Of a DNA stretch of 64,000 bases, positions 34,091 through 46,377 are shown in pieces. The stretch is from Cristatella mucedo (taxonomy: Eukaryota; Bryozoa; Phylactolaemata; Cristatellidae), in the NCBI GenBank assembly GCA_009760855.2, contig WPIO01000101.1:1354001-1418000 (forward strand), in the 5' to 3' direction. Both the position numbers and the translations under genes were made by a program. The notes beneath the pieces were generated by a model. That model worked only from the letters and a program-made list of their open reading frames with translations. It ran no database searches and was not told the DNA's origin. Positions within the stretch are counted from its first letter, which is position 1. Each line of letters starts with the position of its first letter.

Positions 34091-34817
34091 CCGGGGAGCT
34101 TTTCTTTTGTTAATGCATAATTCACAGATCTTAACAACAGCAGTAACATCTAGGAATGCATTTGAATAACGATTACAAAGCGATAATAGGTACATGATTA
34201 CTAGCCTCCGGCGTATCTAACGCCGCCGCCGGCGTGGCAGACCCAGCAGCCCGAAGCGATAAGCGTTTAGATGTTCGTAGTCACACAATTCCTTACGCGC
34301 TACGGTCAAGCAAAAAGCAGATAAGCTTTAAACAGGTCTTAGCGGCATTTTTTCCATATATTATGTTCGCAAAAACTTCGGTTTTCGGAAGCGAATTCTG
34401 CAATGGACAAAGAGCGTGTGTAAGCACGCTCGGTGTGCCACCGCTTTCAAGCACCCTACGGCTGCTGCCGCCACGTCTGCTCTGCCGCCAGCCGAGGCCT
34501 CGTGCGTGACGTACTAACTCTGACGCGGCTGACGCCGCGCGCGCGTCAACCGAGGGCTCGCGACCGTCGACCGCTCGAGAAATCGGGAGAAACTGAGAGC
34601 TGGCGACCGTCGACCTTAGAGCCTAGGTTCTCAAAGCGGCGGTGACCTCGGTCTCTCTGTCACTTGGGGCAAAGGCAAGCACCGCTCGCGAAGCGCCACT
34701 CGCCACGTCCAAAATGAATTTCTTGCGGTTCGCGGGTTTCGGGTTCTCGGAAGGTCACACACCTTGCGCACCTTGCCAGACCTCTTGAGCCGAGGCGGCG
34801 ACGTCAGCGGTGGCGGC

Positions 34818-34858
34818 AGCGCTCTCTCTCTCGCTCTCTCTCGCTCTCTCTCGCTCTC

Positions 34859-34890
<32 letters not shown>

Positions 34891-35036
34891 GCTCTCTCTC
34901 TCGCTCTCTCTCGCTCTCTCTCGCTCTCTCTCGCTCTCTCTCGCTCTCTTGCTCTCTCTCGCTCTCTTGCTCTCTTGCTCTCTTGCTCTCTCTTGCTCTC
35001 TCTTGCTCTCGCTCCCCCTCTCTCTCGCTCTCTCTT
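34818..35036 (+). repeat. (CT)n / TCGCTCTC / CTTG compound repeat
   Basis: CT tract with regular CG and TTG interruptions giving 8-10 bp higher-order units. Confidence 0.95.
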
Positions 35037-35636
35037 ACTTGAGCAGCACCTCGCTCGGAGTACGAGGGAAGCCGGAAAATTAATCGAAGTCCAAGCCCCC
35101 GCCGCACCCTTAGCGCTTCCGCACGATTAGCGGGAATCTTTTGAACGCCACGTAACCGCTGTATCGACGCGGAGTTATCGCAGACATGGCAGCGATGGCG
35201 CTCTTTTCTGCCCAAGTCTCAGCTGCGCTACGGAGTCGTAAGGAGAAGGAGAGTCCGCTTCGAATGATTTGTTTGAAGTGCCTTCGCACAGGGGCGCGAG
35301 AGACGCGACCACACGAAGGGGCCGCACGAAGTTTCGCTGTCAGGGCTAGAGTGACGCTCCACGCCGGATGTTTCGTGATCGATCGGCGGCGAATGATGCG
35401 ATGCGAGCCAAGAACGCGAGGCAACGGAATAGCGAGCGACGTCAGCAGACGCTGGCAGGAGCGACAGTTCCAGTTTGCCGCAGTAGCGCGCTACTGGCGC
35501 ACCGGCGCCGCGTCTCTCGTTTCTCTTGAAGGATAATGTGGATATTGCGGATTCTGTTTTCACTACGACCCCCCGAAAGAGCTCTCCATCGTCGTGCGAA
35601 TGGAGGTGGAGAAAGAGACGGACGGATAGAAAGTGA

Positions 35637-35664
35637 GAGCGAGAGAGAGAGAGTGAGAGGGAGA

Positions 35665-35760
<96 letters not shown>
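35637..35760 (+). repeat. (GA)n microsatellite
   Basis: About 120 bp of GA with a GAGAGTGAGAGGG lead-in. Confidence 0.95.
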
Positions 35761-35761
<1 letters not shown>

Positions 35762-35970
35762 CTGGTGAAAGAGAGGGGGAGAAAGAGTGAGAGTGTGAGA
35801 TCGCTCGGGTGTTCGAACAATCAAACTGGGGTGCTTTTACGTAACCTGTACGACCATCTGTCAGCCCATCCAATGTTTTGGCAATGTCCTAAATGGCCGC
35901 GGCCTAAATCCATACTGTGCGAAGCTTAGGGCAAAGAGGTGGAAAGAGAATAAGTACAATGCAATAAATA

Positions 35971-36105
35971 TTAGCTGATTTAACAGCCTTATTTATATAG
36001 CAGCAGAAGAGCTATAATGCCTACCACTACCGCTTGCAGTTGGCCAAAAAGAATCGGCCAGTGTAGGAATTGCGCCCACGAACCCTGAGTCGTAAAGCGA
36101 GCGAG
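35971..36105 (-). mobile_element. SINE-A copy, antisense, decayed
   Basis: TTAGCTGATTTAACAGCC start (tail end of the element), then CTACCACTACCGCTTGCAG and a mutated B box (AATTGCGCCC). Head end is lost. Confidence 0.78.
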
Positions 36106-36130
36106 CGTAAGCAAATGAGGAAAACGATGA

Positions 36131-36208
<78 letters not shown>
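36131..36208 (+). repeat. (GA)n microsatellite
   Basis: Pure GA dinucleotides, about 75 bp, immediately after the decayed SINE-A. Confidence 0.95.
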
Positions 36209-36210
<2 letters not shown>

Positions 36211-36403
36211 AAATGAGAAAGAGGAGAGAGCAAGACAGAGGTAGACTGACCGACGGTTAAAGAGTGAAAAAAATTACCAAAAAAGCTAACCTTCAGAGAG
36301 CTCTACACAGAAACAGAGAAGCATAATAGAGGGGCAGAGAGGAAAAGAGAAAATTGAAAGAGAGAGATACATAGAAAGTGAGAAAGCAGTGAAAGTACGT
36401 GCG

Positions 36404-36616
<213 letters not shown>

Positions 36617-37539
36617 AAAAAATGGTAAACGAAAGTAGCGGAATTTATTGTGAAGAATCGTGATAAGCTGACTGATAGATCTTTTGAGAGAGAGGGAGAG
36701 AGAGACAGGGGCTCTTTCGTGTGCACGAGAGTGGATAATCCCAACGTGCTCGCTGCTAGTACACCAGTCTGAAATAAAAAACTACGCGTTTACTTGACTG
36801 CAGCCTGCTGTCGTGAGCAGTAGCGGAGTCAGAATCTTTAGGTGAGGGGCCATACCGACATTGATAAACGTAGTGGATACCACGTGTTGTCACATGACAC
36901 TGTCGCGATGGTCATGTGGTGGCACGACGAGCGCCCCTGCCGCGTGCGATATTGGACGACGCACGCAGGGCACCCTTAGCTCGAGGTCTCGGGAGCAGCT
37001 GCCGGGCTTTCGGCGGTGCGAACGTGTACGTCAAACTTCAAGTTATGAGCTCCCAGAAAACGGGTGGGGCGAGTGTGCCAGTCTGGCTGGGGGCGTGGAC
37101 GGTGACACAAGTCCGCTGTCCCAGCCATCAGGTGCGCCAACGTTGGACCAAGTGCTTGAAAGTTATGTGTGCACTGACTGCCCTTCAATGTTAAGCTGCA
37201 TTCTTCCCGTCTCACCTCGCTCGCTGGAAAGCTGGAAAGCTGAACACGTCACGTTGCGTCGAATGCGAACACAACACGCATAAATTATCCCAAGGTGTTT
37301 GTTGCCCGTCACAGCTCGCTGAGCCGCGTCCGGCATTCTTTCGGGATTAATCCCTAAGTCCAGCGGCAGCGGTTCCTTTTTACCGCCGCAACAGCGGCGG
37401 TTCGGCCTACCGAGGCACTTTACTTTGCGTACAACTGAAGCGCTGGTGAGATGCTTGCTTGTTTGCTACGTTTTCCAAGCTCCAGCTCGAGCTCGTTAAA
37501 TCTCGTTAAATCTCGTAAAGCTCAAACAAAGGCCGTGCA

Positions 37540-37602
37540 ATCCTGAATAGAGACCAAGTTCTCTTAGGGCGCTATACACATGAATTGTATTTATTTAATA
37601 TA
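37540..37602 (+). mobile_element. SINE-B 3' end
   Basis: CCTGAATAGAGACCAAGTTC then TTAGGGCGCTATACACATGA, the conserved 3' end seen in the other SINE-B copies. Confidence 0.65.
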
Positions 37603-37974
37603 TTTTACATTCAGCTGCTCGAGCAACGTAAATATGACTAACTAATTGAGAGTAAGGTAGGGCCATCTGCTTGATAACTAAAGTCGAGAAAGACAGGCTA
37701 CTTTAGCCACTTGCTAGCTTAAGCAGAGAAGTAGCCCAGATCTCTGGGTGTCACAGATGCGACACAGTAACCCTAGCTTACAGTGTGGACGATCAGCAAA
37801 AAGCCGCTCGAACGCGCACATTTGAGACTAGGGCGACGACTATTCTCCTCCAGATATATTGATAACGATAGTCTGCTTACCCGAAAGTTTCCCTCACCTA
37901 CGTGACTCGATCGATTTTCTTGCCAAGCGATCGTTACTTTCCTTCTACGAGTAAAAAAAGTGAAGTCGAAGTCG

Positions 37975-38030
37975 GCTTATTCAGCAGCTTCCTCTATATA
38001 GCGACAGGCGAGACTTGGCGGCTCTATCAG
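37975..38030 (-). mobile_element. Partial SINE-A, antisense
   Basis: GCAGCTTCCTCTATATAGCGACAGGCG resembles the tail half of SINE-A copies; the rest is missing. Confidence 0.55.
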
Positions 38031-39764
38031 GCGGACGCGTACGTTACGCTTTAATGGATTACCAACGCAAGTAGAACTCAAGCCTGAATGCCTGAATCAG
38101 GAAGTGCGAGTCAAGCTAGAACTGCCATCTTATTACGCATGTGCTCATACCCGGGACCGGCCGCATATCTGCTGTCGTCGGCGTTGACAGGATACATTTT
38201 TCGTCAGCTCCCGAGTGCCCGTCCCCGAGGTTACTTAAGCAGCTGACGTTATCTCTAGTTTCAGAGGGCGTGGGTTCAAATTCCGATGTTAAACATGACA
38301 CGTTTTTTCTTTCTAAGCGGCAATATATCCCGTCGGGGAGTTTAGTGCTTTATGTTTAATCCGGCGGACAGTGTCCAGCCAGCGGTGTCAACTTATCGGC
38401 GCGTTGTTTTACCATTTCGACCGCCACACCTTTACCTGTGACATTGGCCGTGCGGAGCGTGGTGCTGTTAATCTCGACCACTTCCTTTAACTCGTTCGAG
38501 AAGCTATCTCTAGCAAACTCGCGAGGAACCAGTCAACGAGACTGGTACAACGGCTAGACGAGACCCGAGAGAAAGCGAGTGGGAAAAAAGTGGTAACTTT
38601 GAGGATAACGTGCCTGGCAAGAGGAATACGGCAAGGAATTCTCTGACGACTCGATACACGCATGCATACCAGACAGCTGCACAAGTAGAGGCTAAGAACT
38701 CTGCATTATCTAGGGCGAGCGCGAGCGAGCTTCACCGCAGTGAAGCCGTCCGCTGGCCTCCACATGCGCTTATGCGAGTAAGCTTTATGGCGATCGGAGA
38801 ATTAAAGGCTTACAACGTGGGCTGTGACTCAGTAACGTCGCACGATCGAACGACAGTGAACAATCCAGTGATTTTTCCAGAAGTAGCTTCTCAGGAACGA
38901 GGCTCGGCGATCGGAATCGCTCTGGATGGCGCTTCTCCTCGTGTGACAAAGTTCTTCTAATTCGTTATCCTAGAAGCGAGAGAGCTGCATTCCACTCCGG
39001 AAGTAACTGTCGCCCTCCTGCATTTATTTGCCTTCTTAAGGTAAGCGGTAGAGTGTTACTCACTTGCATCAGTCACGTGCCGTCGTTTTCAGTGACAAGG
39101 ACCAGAGTACGTGTGAGAGGTGTGCGGTGCGATGCCGCGGGCTCTCTCACCGGTTGCACTACCCGCTGCCCAAACCGTCAGGAATGGACACAGTGCAGTG
39201 GCGATATGAGGCACAATCACACGCAGGTAAAGAAACTCCAACAGCAAAAGCTCAATTCCGACGCTGTAAAATCGTGCTGCAAGTAACTAAGTTTGAATCG
39301 TGATGGCAAGCAAAGCACTCCTTGTCGAATTCGACACTAGATACGAAGTCAAGGTCGGCGGATTTACCGATATTCAGATCGCAGTCGAAGAGCTGTGCTA
39401 CTATTAGCATGTACTACCCAACTGCCTACGGGTATTAAGGGACTACCTATTGCTGAGTTCGATCCCACGATCTGGGTCGTCCAGGACAAGCGCCGTACAA
39501 CGACTTTAAGATCCACGGGTAGAAAGCGGAAGTACAGAGTACGAAAGCAGCAATAAGCACACGACCAATTACCCGCGGTGGTTGCATCCAAATAGAGAAA
39601 GGAGGAGCGACACGATCTGGCCGCAGCCAGCACTGGACCTGGTGAACGTAGCAGACTGCAAGACTTCGGCAGCAGCGGCATAACTACCTTACATGGCCAT
39701 GGTGATGGACGTGCCAGCTAGCAGGCAGCAGCTAGCTGAGGCTGCCCTGGAAGTAATTGCATCA

Positions 39765-40306
39765 GCCAAGAGGTTTCAAGGTTTTGTCGCTCACTTTTAG
39801 GTCCCTTCATTCTATGGCTCCAGCCTATCTCTCCGAGATACTCCCCCATCAGGCCAAGCATCGTACCACCCGCTTTTCGGAATCCAACAGTCCACAAATA
39901 CCTCGTACAAACCTCAAATCCTTTGGAGACCGTGCATTTAGTTCGTATGCTCCCACAGCCTGGAACTCCCTCCCGACATGCGTCAGAACATCCCCTGACC
40001 TGACCACATTTTAAAGGAACTTAAAAACACACCTATTTAGGACAGCATTTAGTGGGTCCCTGTGATTCGTCCTTCACGTGCTTATTCGTGCTGACACTGT
40101 GCATGGTGCCACTAACCACATTTGCATGCTGACCCTGTGCATGTCACCCCTAACCGTGTTATTCATTTTGTTTATTTTTTAAGCATGATTTTACTTACCA
40201 TTCAATTGCATTTCCCTTTGTAGCAAATGTAAAGCGCCTAGAAAGAGATTAAGTTCTCCGAGGGCGCTTTATCAAGTGAATTATTATTATTATCATTATT
40301 ATTAGC
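39765..40306 (+). mobile_element. LINE 3' end, 5'-truncated
   Basis: About 90% like the 44 kb copy by eye: LTFRSLHSMAPAYLSEILPH, then WNSLPTCVRTSPDLTTF, an early stop, the 3' UTR, and a terminal ATT tail at about 40,285-40,305. Confidence 0.92.
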
Positions 40307-41960
40307 CAACCCCGAGTTGCGGTCCATCGGCCTAAGCTTCTGCTGCCGACGTTCGCCGCTTCGTACTTGCTACTTTAGCGGGAGCTCTCTCCACCAGGTG
40401 CACAGAGGCGGACAATGTCAAGGCCATCGTAAGGCCGCGGCGAGAAAGCGGCAAGCCGTTTCGCACCGGGCGATTCTAGAGGGCGACTAGCGCAAATATT
40501 CGGCATCCGTTTGGGTTCCGCGCAGGCAGCTCGCTCAAGTTTTTAGCGTACGCGCCTCCGGTAGACTCGCCGCGGGACGGACATCCGGTGTTTCGGCCCA
40601 GCCCAGCAGACGTCGCATACCGGCGGCGGGGGCGGCAGACAGCGCTAGCGAGCAGCAGCAAGCAGTGTAAGCGTATGTAAATCTCCGTTAAGCCTCTGAG
40701 TTACCTTCGAGTTCCACAGGATTGAGAGGATTTGCCAGCCGGCAAGGTTTCAGGCGAATGGCCGTGAAGCAGCGCCACGCCCCCCTCACCGCAAGCGTAC
40801 AAGTGTGTCTGTCGGGGGGAATTTTGCGCGCCTTCACGTTTTTGCTCTCATCTTCTGCTTTCTTCCGGCGTACCAATGAGATTATCACGGCCAGCACTCC
40901 ACAGTTAACACTTTATGTATGAAAGATTTCTTTTTACAGCCGTTTGTCGGTATTCCTTACTCGTCTGAAGCCTCGGCGAGCCGCCGCTGAAAGAGTCGAT
41001 ACATGATTAAATAAAAATAATTATATGATGATCCGCACATAGGCTTGAGTCAGCAGAGAAGACGGTGCGTTCCGAAGCCTGATTAGGAGGAAGTATTCCA
41101 CGTATTCAGGTCAGTGCAAGAGGGGACCTAAGAGCGAGCGGACTGAGCGTCGTTAAAGTCACGAAGAAGCTTCTTCTTCTTGGTGGTGAGGAGTCAGTTC
41201 AGGTCGGGAAGAAGCGGTGCGATGTGGCAATTGAGAGCTCCGCGACAGATACGTCCAGCTTCTGAGTTTTGCTCCAACCGTAAGCGCCTTACTGCAGCGA
41301 GACGTGCGAGATGTGATTTATATAAGCTTACAAGGTATGTCGCAAATGCACGAGCTACCGAGTAATCGCTGAAGCAGCTCAGATTCGCGCAGGTACGCAG
41401 AGAGTAGCAGAAAATGGCAGGAATAAATTAAGTTTGCTCATCCCTCCATAGTAAGTCCTTGTGAATTCATAATGGTCTCCGGCTCCGCAATTTCCGAGCG
41501 CGCTGCCGTGGTTTCTGAACTAAGTCCTTGGCCTCACGTGGGCTGACGTAAGCGGAAGCGTGACGTGAACAGTGGCGCAGCGAGCACCTCGAAGCGCTGC
41601 TATTGCGCAGGTACGTAGGTGCCGATCGTAGAGCAAGAAATCCCTCTCAAGAATGCCCGTATCTTAGAAAAAAGCAGGTCCTTATCGCTACTATTTTCAA
41701 TGCTGCGCAGAGGCGCATTCGCACAGAATCTGCCACAGCGTACAAGTCACTAACTTAAAGCCAAGTACAACTGACCAACTAACCAACTAGTTATCAATTA
41801 AAATGGGATTTCTAATGGTCAAAACCGAACAGCATGAAACATCCGGCTACTCTATTGTAATTCGGGATCCGCTTATAATCTCGTGCACTGCCATTTCGCC
41901 ACCGATGTTTTGTTTTGAAAACGTTTCATTATTCGGCTTCGCGGAGGTAATGCAGTATTC
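40307..41960 (+). other. No gene recognised
   Basis: CpG-rich near 40.4-40.8 kb. Short frames only. Confidence 0.55.
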
Positions 41961-42112
41961 GCTGATTTAACAGCCTCGTTTGCATAGCGGCAAAAGAGCC
42001 TTTGCGGCTGTCACTACTGCTTGCAGTTGGCAGTAAAGGATCGCCCACTGAGCGATTCAAACCCACGACCTCGGTTGTGAGCGAGCACTTTACGTTATGG
42101 GCCATCGCGCTA
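41961..42112 (-). mobile_element. SINE-A copy, antisense
   Basis: GCTGATTTAACAGCCTCG tail, CACTACTGCTTGCAGTTGG core, and the B box as AGCGATTCAAACCCACG (reverse GGGTTTGAATCGC). Confidence 0.85.
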
Positions 42113-42299
42113 GCTCTCTCCATTGAGGCGGCGACCGGAAAGCTATTACGAAACTTGTTATCGATCTCGCGAGACGTCCTAACAAAGACCTAAGACCTAA
42201 GCCGTAGATTGTACAGCTCGCAGCACATCCGGCTAGTCCGGATATTCCGCCTGTAGGAGCCGCTGATAATCTCTAGCGCCTGCGGCAATACGGAGCGCA

Positions 42300-44060
42300 A
42301 TCGGCACGCGCTGGCGCTCCACTGTCGCCGCTCGGTGCGTGAGTCGCGCAGAGCGCTCCGAGCGACCGCCTTTCTAGCGCGAGCTCAGTGCGCGCTGGCC
42401 CGAGCCGCTCGGCCCATTCTAGCTCGCTCGGGCCAGCCCGTTCTAGGCAGGTTGAAGGACGTCTCCGGCGGCGGATGCGCCCGACGCATCCACTCCAAGG
42501 TCGGTTCGAGGAGAGGCGTTCGATCGGATCCCGTCGTCTCCTCGTCCCGCTCCGCGCGCTCCGTTATCTGCGAGGATTGCGCCGACGGAATCTCGCTTAA
42601 ACGCTCGAAAGCGGCACGTGTCTCGGTCGAGACGAATGCAAGCTGCCTAAGGTAACCTCGCGAGAGAAACTTTTTATGCTTTCGCGGCATCTCAGAAAGC
42701 TGCACAGTTGAATGGAAGCCAGTTTAAGGAGCTGAGAGCGCAAGAAGCTCTCGGCGGAAGGAGATACACTCGCCGCGAAAGCGGACGGTGAGCGCGTTGC
42801 CTGGCGATCGCCTGGCGAGGCCGTCTCACTTCTCGGCCTCCGTCAAAAGTGTTTGCGAACGGTAGATGTCGCGCGGTTGATGTCGCATCCCAAAAGTATC
42901 CTTGGCTGACATAGCCTCGCGCTTGCCACGCCACAGCGCTCTAAAACGCCGCCGAAGAAGCGCCAGCGCCAAGGCACTGTGCGCGGCCAAAACCCTAGCG
43001 AAACCGCGAGCCGGCGTCGCTAGGCGCGCGCCATCCGCTCCCCGCGTGCATATGACGCAAGGCAGAGCTCCGTCGTTTTTTTTTTAATTGAGCGCTGACG
43101 CACCCGCTGTGGTCAAACGCTGCCCTACCGGAGCGCCCGGGCGCAGGCGCGGCGCCGTCGACGCTGCAGCTGACTGCGCTCGCAACTGCGACGCTGCCGG
43201 TTGAACGAACTTTCTTTCAGACGACAGCGGTTGCGACGGCGACCGCGTGCTGAGCACCGGCCACCTACCGAGCCACCGTCGCCGCCGTAGCTGGCTGGCT
43301 GGCTACGCCGGAACTGGTCCGCACGCGGAGACGGTGCAGCGCGGCGGCTGAAGCAGCGTGGACGCACGTCTGCGGGCGGTCTATCGGCGAGCAAGGCAAG
43401 ACGAGGCGGCGCCTAGCTTACTGCTCCTCGACTAGCTTACTGCTCCTCGGCTGCGGCGAATAGCGTGCGGCCGCCCGAGTCGCTCGCTCGCTCGCTCCCA
43501 CGCACTCGTCGGCGCTCAGAGACACCTTCGGCGGCCAGAGAGTTGACGGCGAAGAATGGGAAACATTGCGAGCGCGCGCTCGAGCTCGTGTCGTGTCTGA
43601 GCTCGTCGGGGCGCGCGGCGGAGCCACTCCCAGCGCGCGCGGCCACTGGACGCTAGCTCGCTCGCGCGCGCGAGCGCTAGTATCGCAGCGGGGCTCCCGG
43701 CGCCGCGGCGCCGGGAGCCGATTCGAACGGCGAGACTCCGCCGTCGGGCGTCGGCGGACGGACGCTACGTCATCCGGCGGCGAGTGCGTCGAGCTGTGCG
43801 CGCGCCGTCGGCCGAGACGCGTCAGACCAGTCTAGCCGGGCGTGCGCGTGCGGATGGGAGAAGCCGAGGCTGGGACCTTGGGCGAGCCGCAGTCGCACAG
43901 CCGCCGACGCGTGATGTAAATCCGGCTCTGGCGGGGCTGGCTCGAACCTGTCAAGCGCCAACGGTCAAGCGCCGACGTGCGAGTACGAGCGACCGCTAAG
44001 CTGAGATGAGTGATGAATGCCAGCGCGAGCCGCGACACGAGCGACGGGAAAATCCGAAGA
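42300..44060. promoter_or_regulatory. CpG island without an assigned gene
   Basis: Dense CpG with palindromic GC blocks (for example near 43,700). It resembles the islands over the SNAP-25 and BAD-like first exons. No exon could be established, and a LINE abuts its right edge. Confidence 0.4.
42335..42705. other. Stretch open on both strands; possible exon
   Basis: The + frame reads to SVETNASCLR and ends at AAG/GTAACC (42652), a possible donor, with a possible acceptor TTCTAGGCAG near 42,449. The - frame ends in PERARMGRAARASAH and has a possible acceptor (TTACCTTAG). Neither has an ATG or known motif. At most one is real. Confidence 0.2.
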
Positions 44061-44105
44061 GCCACAGGTGGCGCAACGATGTCTACTCTCCCGCTGCCGA
44101 CTGCG

Positions 44106-45063
44106 GCACATCCTTACTAGTTATGGGCAAAGCCGGTGTGATTCAGAAATTGGAAAGGTTGACGCTCGAAATTGGCTCTGCCAGCATATCTCCTGTTGAA
44201 TCGGCTCAAAATCTAGGTGTCATGTTCCAAAGTGACCTCTCGTCAGACGACCACATCAGCTCCACAGTCAAGTCTGCCTACTTTCAGCTACATAATATTG
44301 CTAAAACTCGGGCTGGTTTAGATAAGGATACCATCTCCAAGTTGGTCCATGCATTTGTGACGTCCCGTCTCGACTTCTGCAACTCACTGCTTGCTGGCCT
44401 ACCGGCATGTGCGATCAGGCGATTGCAGCCGGTGCAAAACTCGGCATCTAGGCTTGTCTGTCATGAGCATCGCAGTTGCCACATTACTCCACTTCTCGCC
44501 GACCTGCACTGGCTACCAGTCGAGCAACGGATCGACTTCAAGGGTCTGTCGCTCACTTTTAGGTCCCTTCATTCTGTGGCTCCAGCCTATCTGTCCGACA
44601 TACTTCCCCACCAGGCCAAGCATCGTACCACCCGCTTTTCGGAATCCAACAGTCTACTAATACCTCATACAAACCTCAAATCCTTTGGGGACCGTGCTTT
44701 TAGTTCGTATGCTCCCAAAGCCTGGAACTCCCTCCCGACCTCCGTCAGAACATCCCCTGACTTGACCACATTTAAAAAGAACTTAAAAACACATCTATTT
44801 AGGACAGCATTTAGTGTGTCCCTGTGATTCGTCCTTGATGTGCTTATGCGTGCTGACACTGTGCATGCTGCCACTAACCACATTTGCATGCTGACCCTGT
44901 GCATGTCACCCCTAACCATGTTATTCATACTGTTTGTTTATCAAGCATGATATTACTCACCATTCATTTGCGTTTCCCTTTGCAGCAAATGTAAAGCGCC
45001 TTTCAAGAGATTGAGCTCTCTGAGGGCGCTCTATCAAGTGCATTATTATTATTACTATTATCT
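44106..45063 (+). mobile_element. LINE 3' half (L2/CR1-like), best preserved copy
   Basis: Encodes an uninterrupted reverse-transcriptase C-terminal region from LVMGKAGVIQKLERL to the stop at 44825-44827, with SRLDFCNSLLAGLP, ITPLLADLHWLPV and WNSLPTSVRTSPDLTTFKKN. These are hallmarks of L2/CR1/Rex1-type elements. A 215-bp 3' UTR ends GAGTTCTCT/GAGGGCGCTCTA and an ATT tail. It is 5'-truncated, lacking the YADD motif and endonuclease. Its upstream junction is open in frame with an ATG at 44006. Confidence 0.95.
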
Positions 45064-45300
45064 TTTCCAACCCTTCCAAGCCGCTACTTCCGTGCTATTC
45101 ACTTCCTTTGACTGCCTTCCTGACACAGCGACGCTTCTCACTTTCGCTACTTTGCGAGAGACGAAGTCTGTTGGCCACCGCATGCGTACCGAAAGCCGCT
45201 TAGGCTCTGAGTGCGACGTTGAAGAACTCTCCAGCGCAGGCAGCGCACACTGTCGCCTTTGTGGCTTTGTGGAGTTTCAGACGCCGATGCGGTAAGTTAC
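45064..45300 (+). repeat. Unnamed dispersed repeat R1 (copy 1)
   Basis: Contains GACGAAGTCTGTTGG, GCGTACCGAAAGCCGCTTAGG and GGCTTTGTGGAGTT. Related copies lie at 58.44-58.64 kb (inverted) and 59.37-59.48 kb. Here it includes a 36-codon frame from the ATG at 45182 to a perfect donor GTAAGT at 45292. Confidence 0.6.
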
Positions 45301-46370
45301 ATTTCATTGCACTACTGTTGCACAACATTGAGTGGCGCGCGCGTGCTTGCTTGCCTGCGGATTGAGGAGCTGGTGCTGGTGCTGCTGACAGGCGCTCGCG
45401 GTAGTCTATTTGGGCGATAGCCTTTGGCCAGTGTCAGCTCGACAAAGCTGCGGAGCTAATGTTGGCGTCGTATCGCTTCGAGCTGGCTACGGTGACGGGC
45501 GTTCATTTCAGTCGAACAGCTGTGCGTAATGCACGCGCGCTCTCGCGCCGCGTTCTCACTCTCGCGCTCTCTTCGTTTTCGAGTAACTCTCACCTTTGTC
45601 GTGCCCAGGGGTCAAGGTGCTCTTCCCATCGACGAGCGACGTCGTGGGCTCGAGCACTGCGGCACAGGTAATGTGCCCGGATGGAGATTAATTCTCTTAG
45701 GGCCTTCGCTAAATGGAATGGATTGTTTGCCGAGCATGGTGCGAGCTGTCGGGCAGGGGAACCTCCTCAAGATCCTTAACGCCTATACGTTCACCCGAAT
45801 AATAGATAGATTATTACGCGTAGCATCTCATACGCCATCACTGGGCGGCTCTAAAGCATTCGAGTAAGTATGGAAATAGATGAGTCCATGATTGCAGAAA
45901 TTTACGCTCCGGGACTTTTGATGACACGTATAGCAAAACGAATTTAACCGAAATGGAAAATAAACCAGCGTAATACAGGACAAATAGAAACAACTCTAAA
46001 GTGGCATTTTAAATTTTGCTCTGATCCACGAAATACTAGCCGAGTTATGAAATCTACAAGGCACGGAACTACACCATAAATGAACCTGCATAAAATTCAC
46101 ACGCACGCACGCACTTCCACAAACTGTACACACAAACCTTAATCTACCAAGGTTCAACAAGTTAGGACACGACTCCCATATGATGCAAAGATCAGTAAGT
46201 TTTTTGTTTGTAGATATGTTACTTGCAGTTTACATCCGCGTTAGACATGGTTTCAAAAATCGTATTCTTCTTCTATGTGGAAGTCATCTGAACATCCAAT
46301 CCCATTTCTGGCATGCTTGTCTTTTTTAGAGGCACACTATACACATATTCAATTGCCGGAAATCAATTTT
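45301..46370 (+). other. No gene; SINE-B piece
   Basis: A SINE-B-like segment (GTCGTGGGCTCGAGCACTGC, then ATTCTCTTAGGGCCTTCGCT) at about 45,630-45,715. The rest is unrecognised and becomes AT-rich after 45.9 kb. Confidence 0.5.
45630..45715 (+). mobile_element. SINE-B copy, head-truncated
   Basis: B-box-like GGGCTCGAGCACTGC followed by GCCCGGATGGAGATTAATTC and TCTTAGGGCCTTCGCT, matching the 3' half of SINE-B. Confidence 0.65.
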
Positions 46371-46377
46371 GTAAGTA

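Larger units (their letters stand above)
36617..39764 (+). other. No gene recognised; scattered SINE pieces
   Basis: A SINE-B 3' end lies near 37,545-37,600, a partial SINE-A at 37,975-38,030, and a possible tRNA-like B box (GGGTTCAAATTCC) at about 38,272. The 140-codon frame at 36,861-37,283 starts with TTG and has no features. Confidence 0.5.

Noticed and set aside
36861-37283. 140-codon + strand frame
   Set aside because: TTG start and no recognisable feature.
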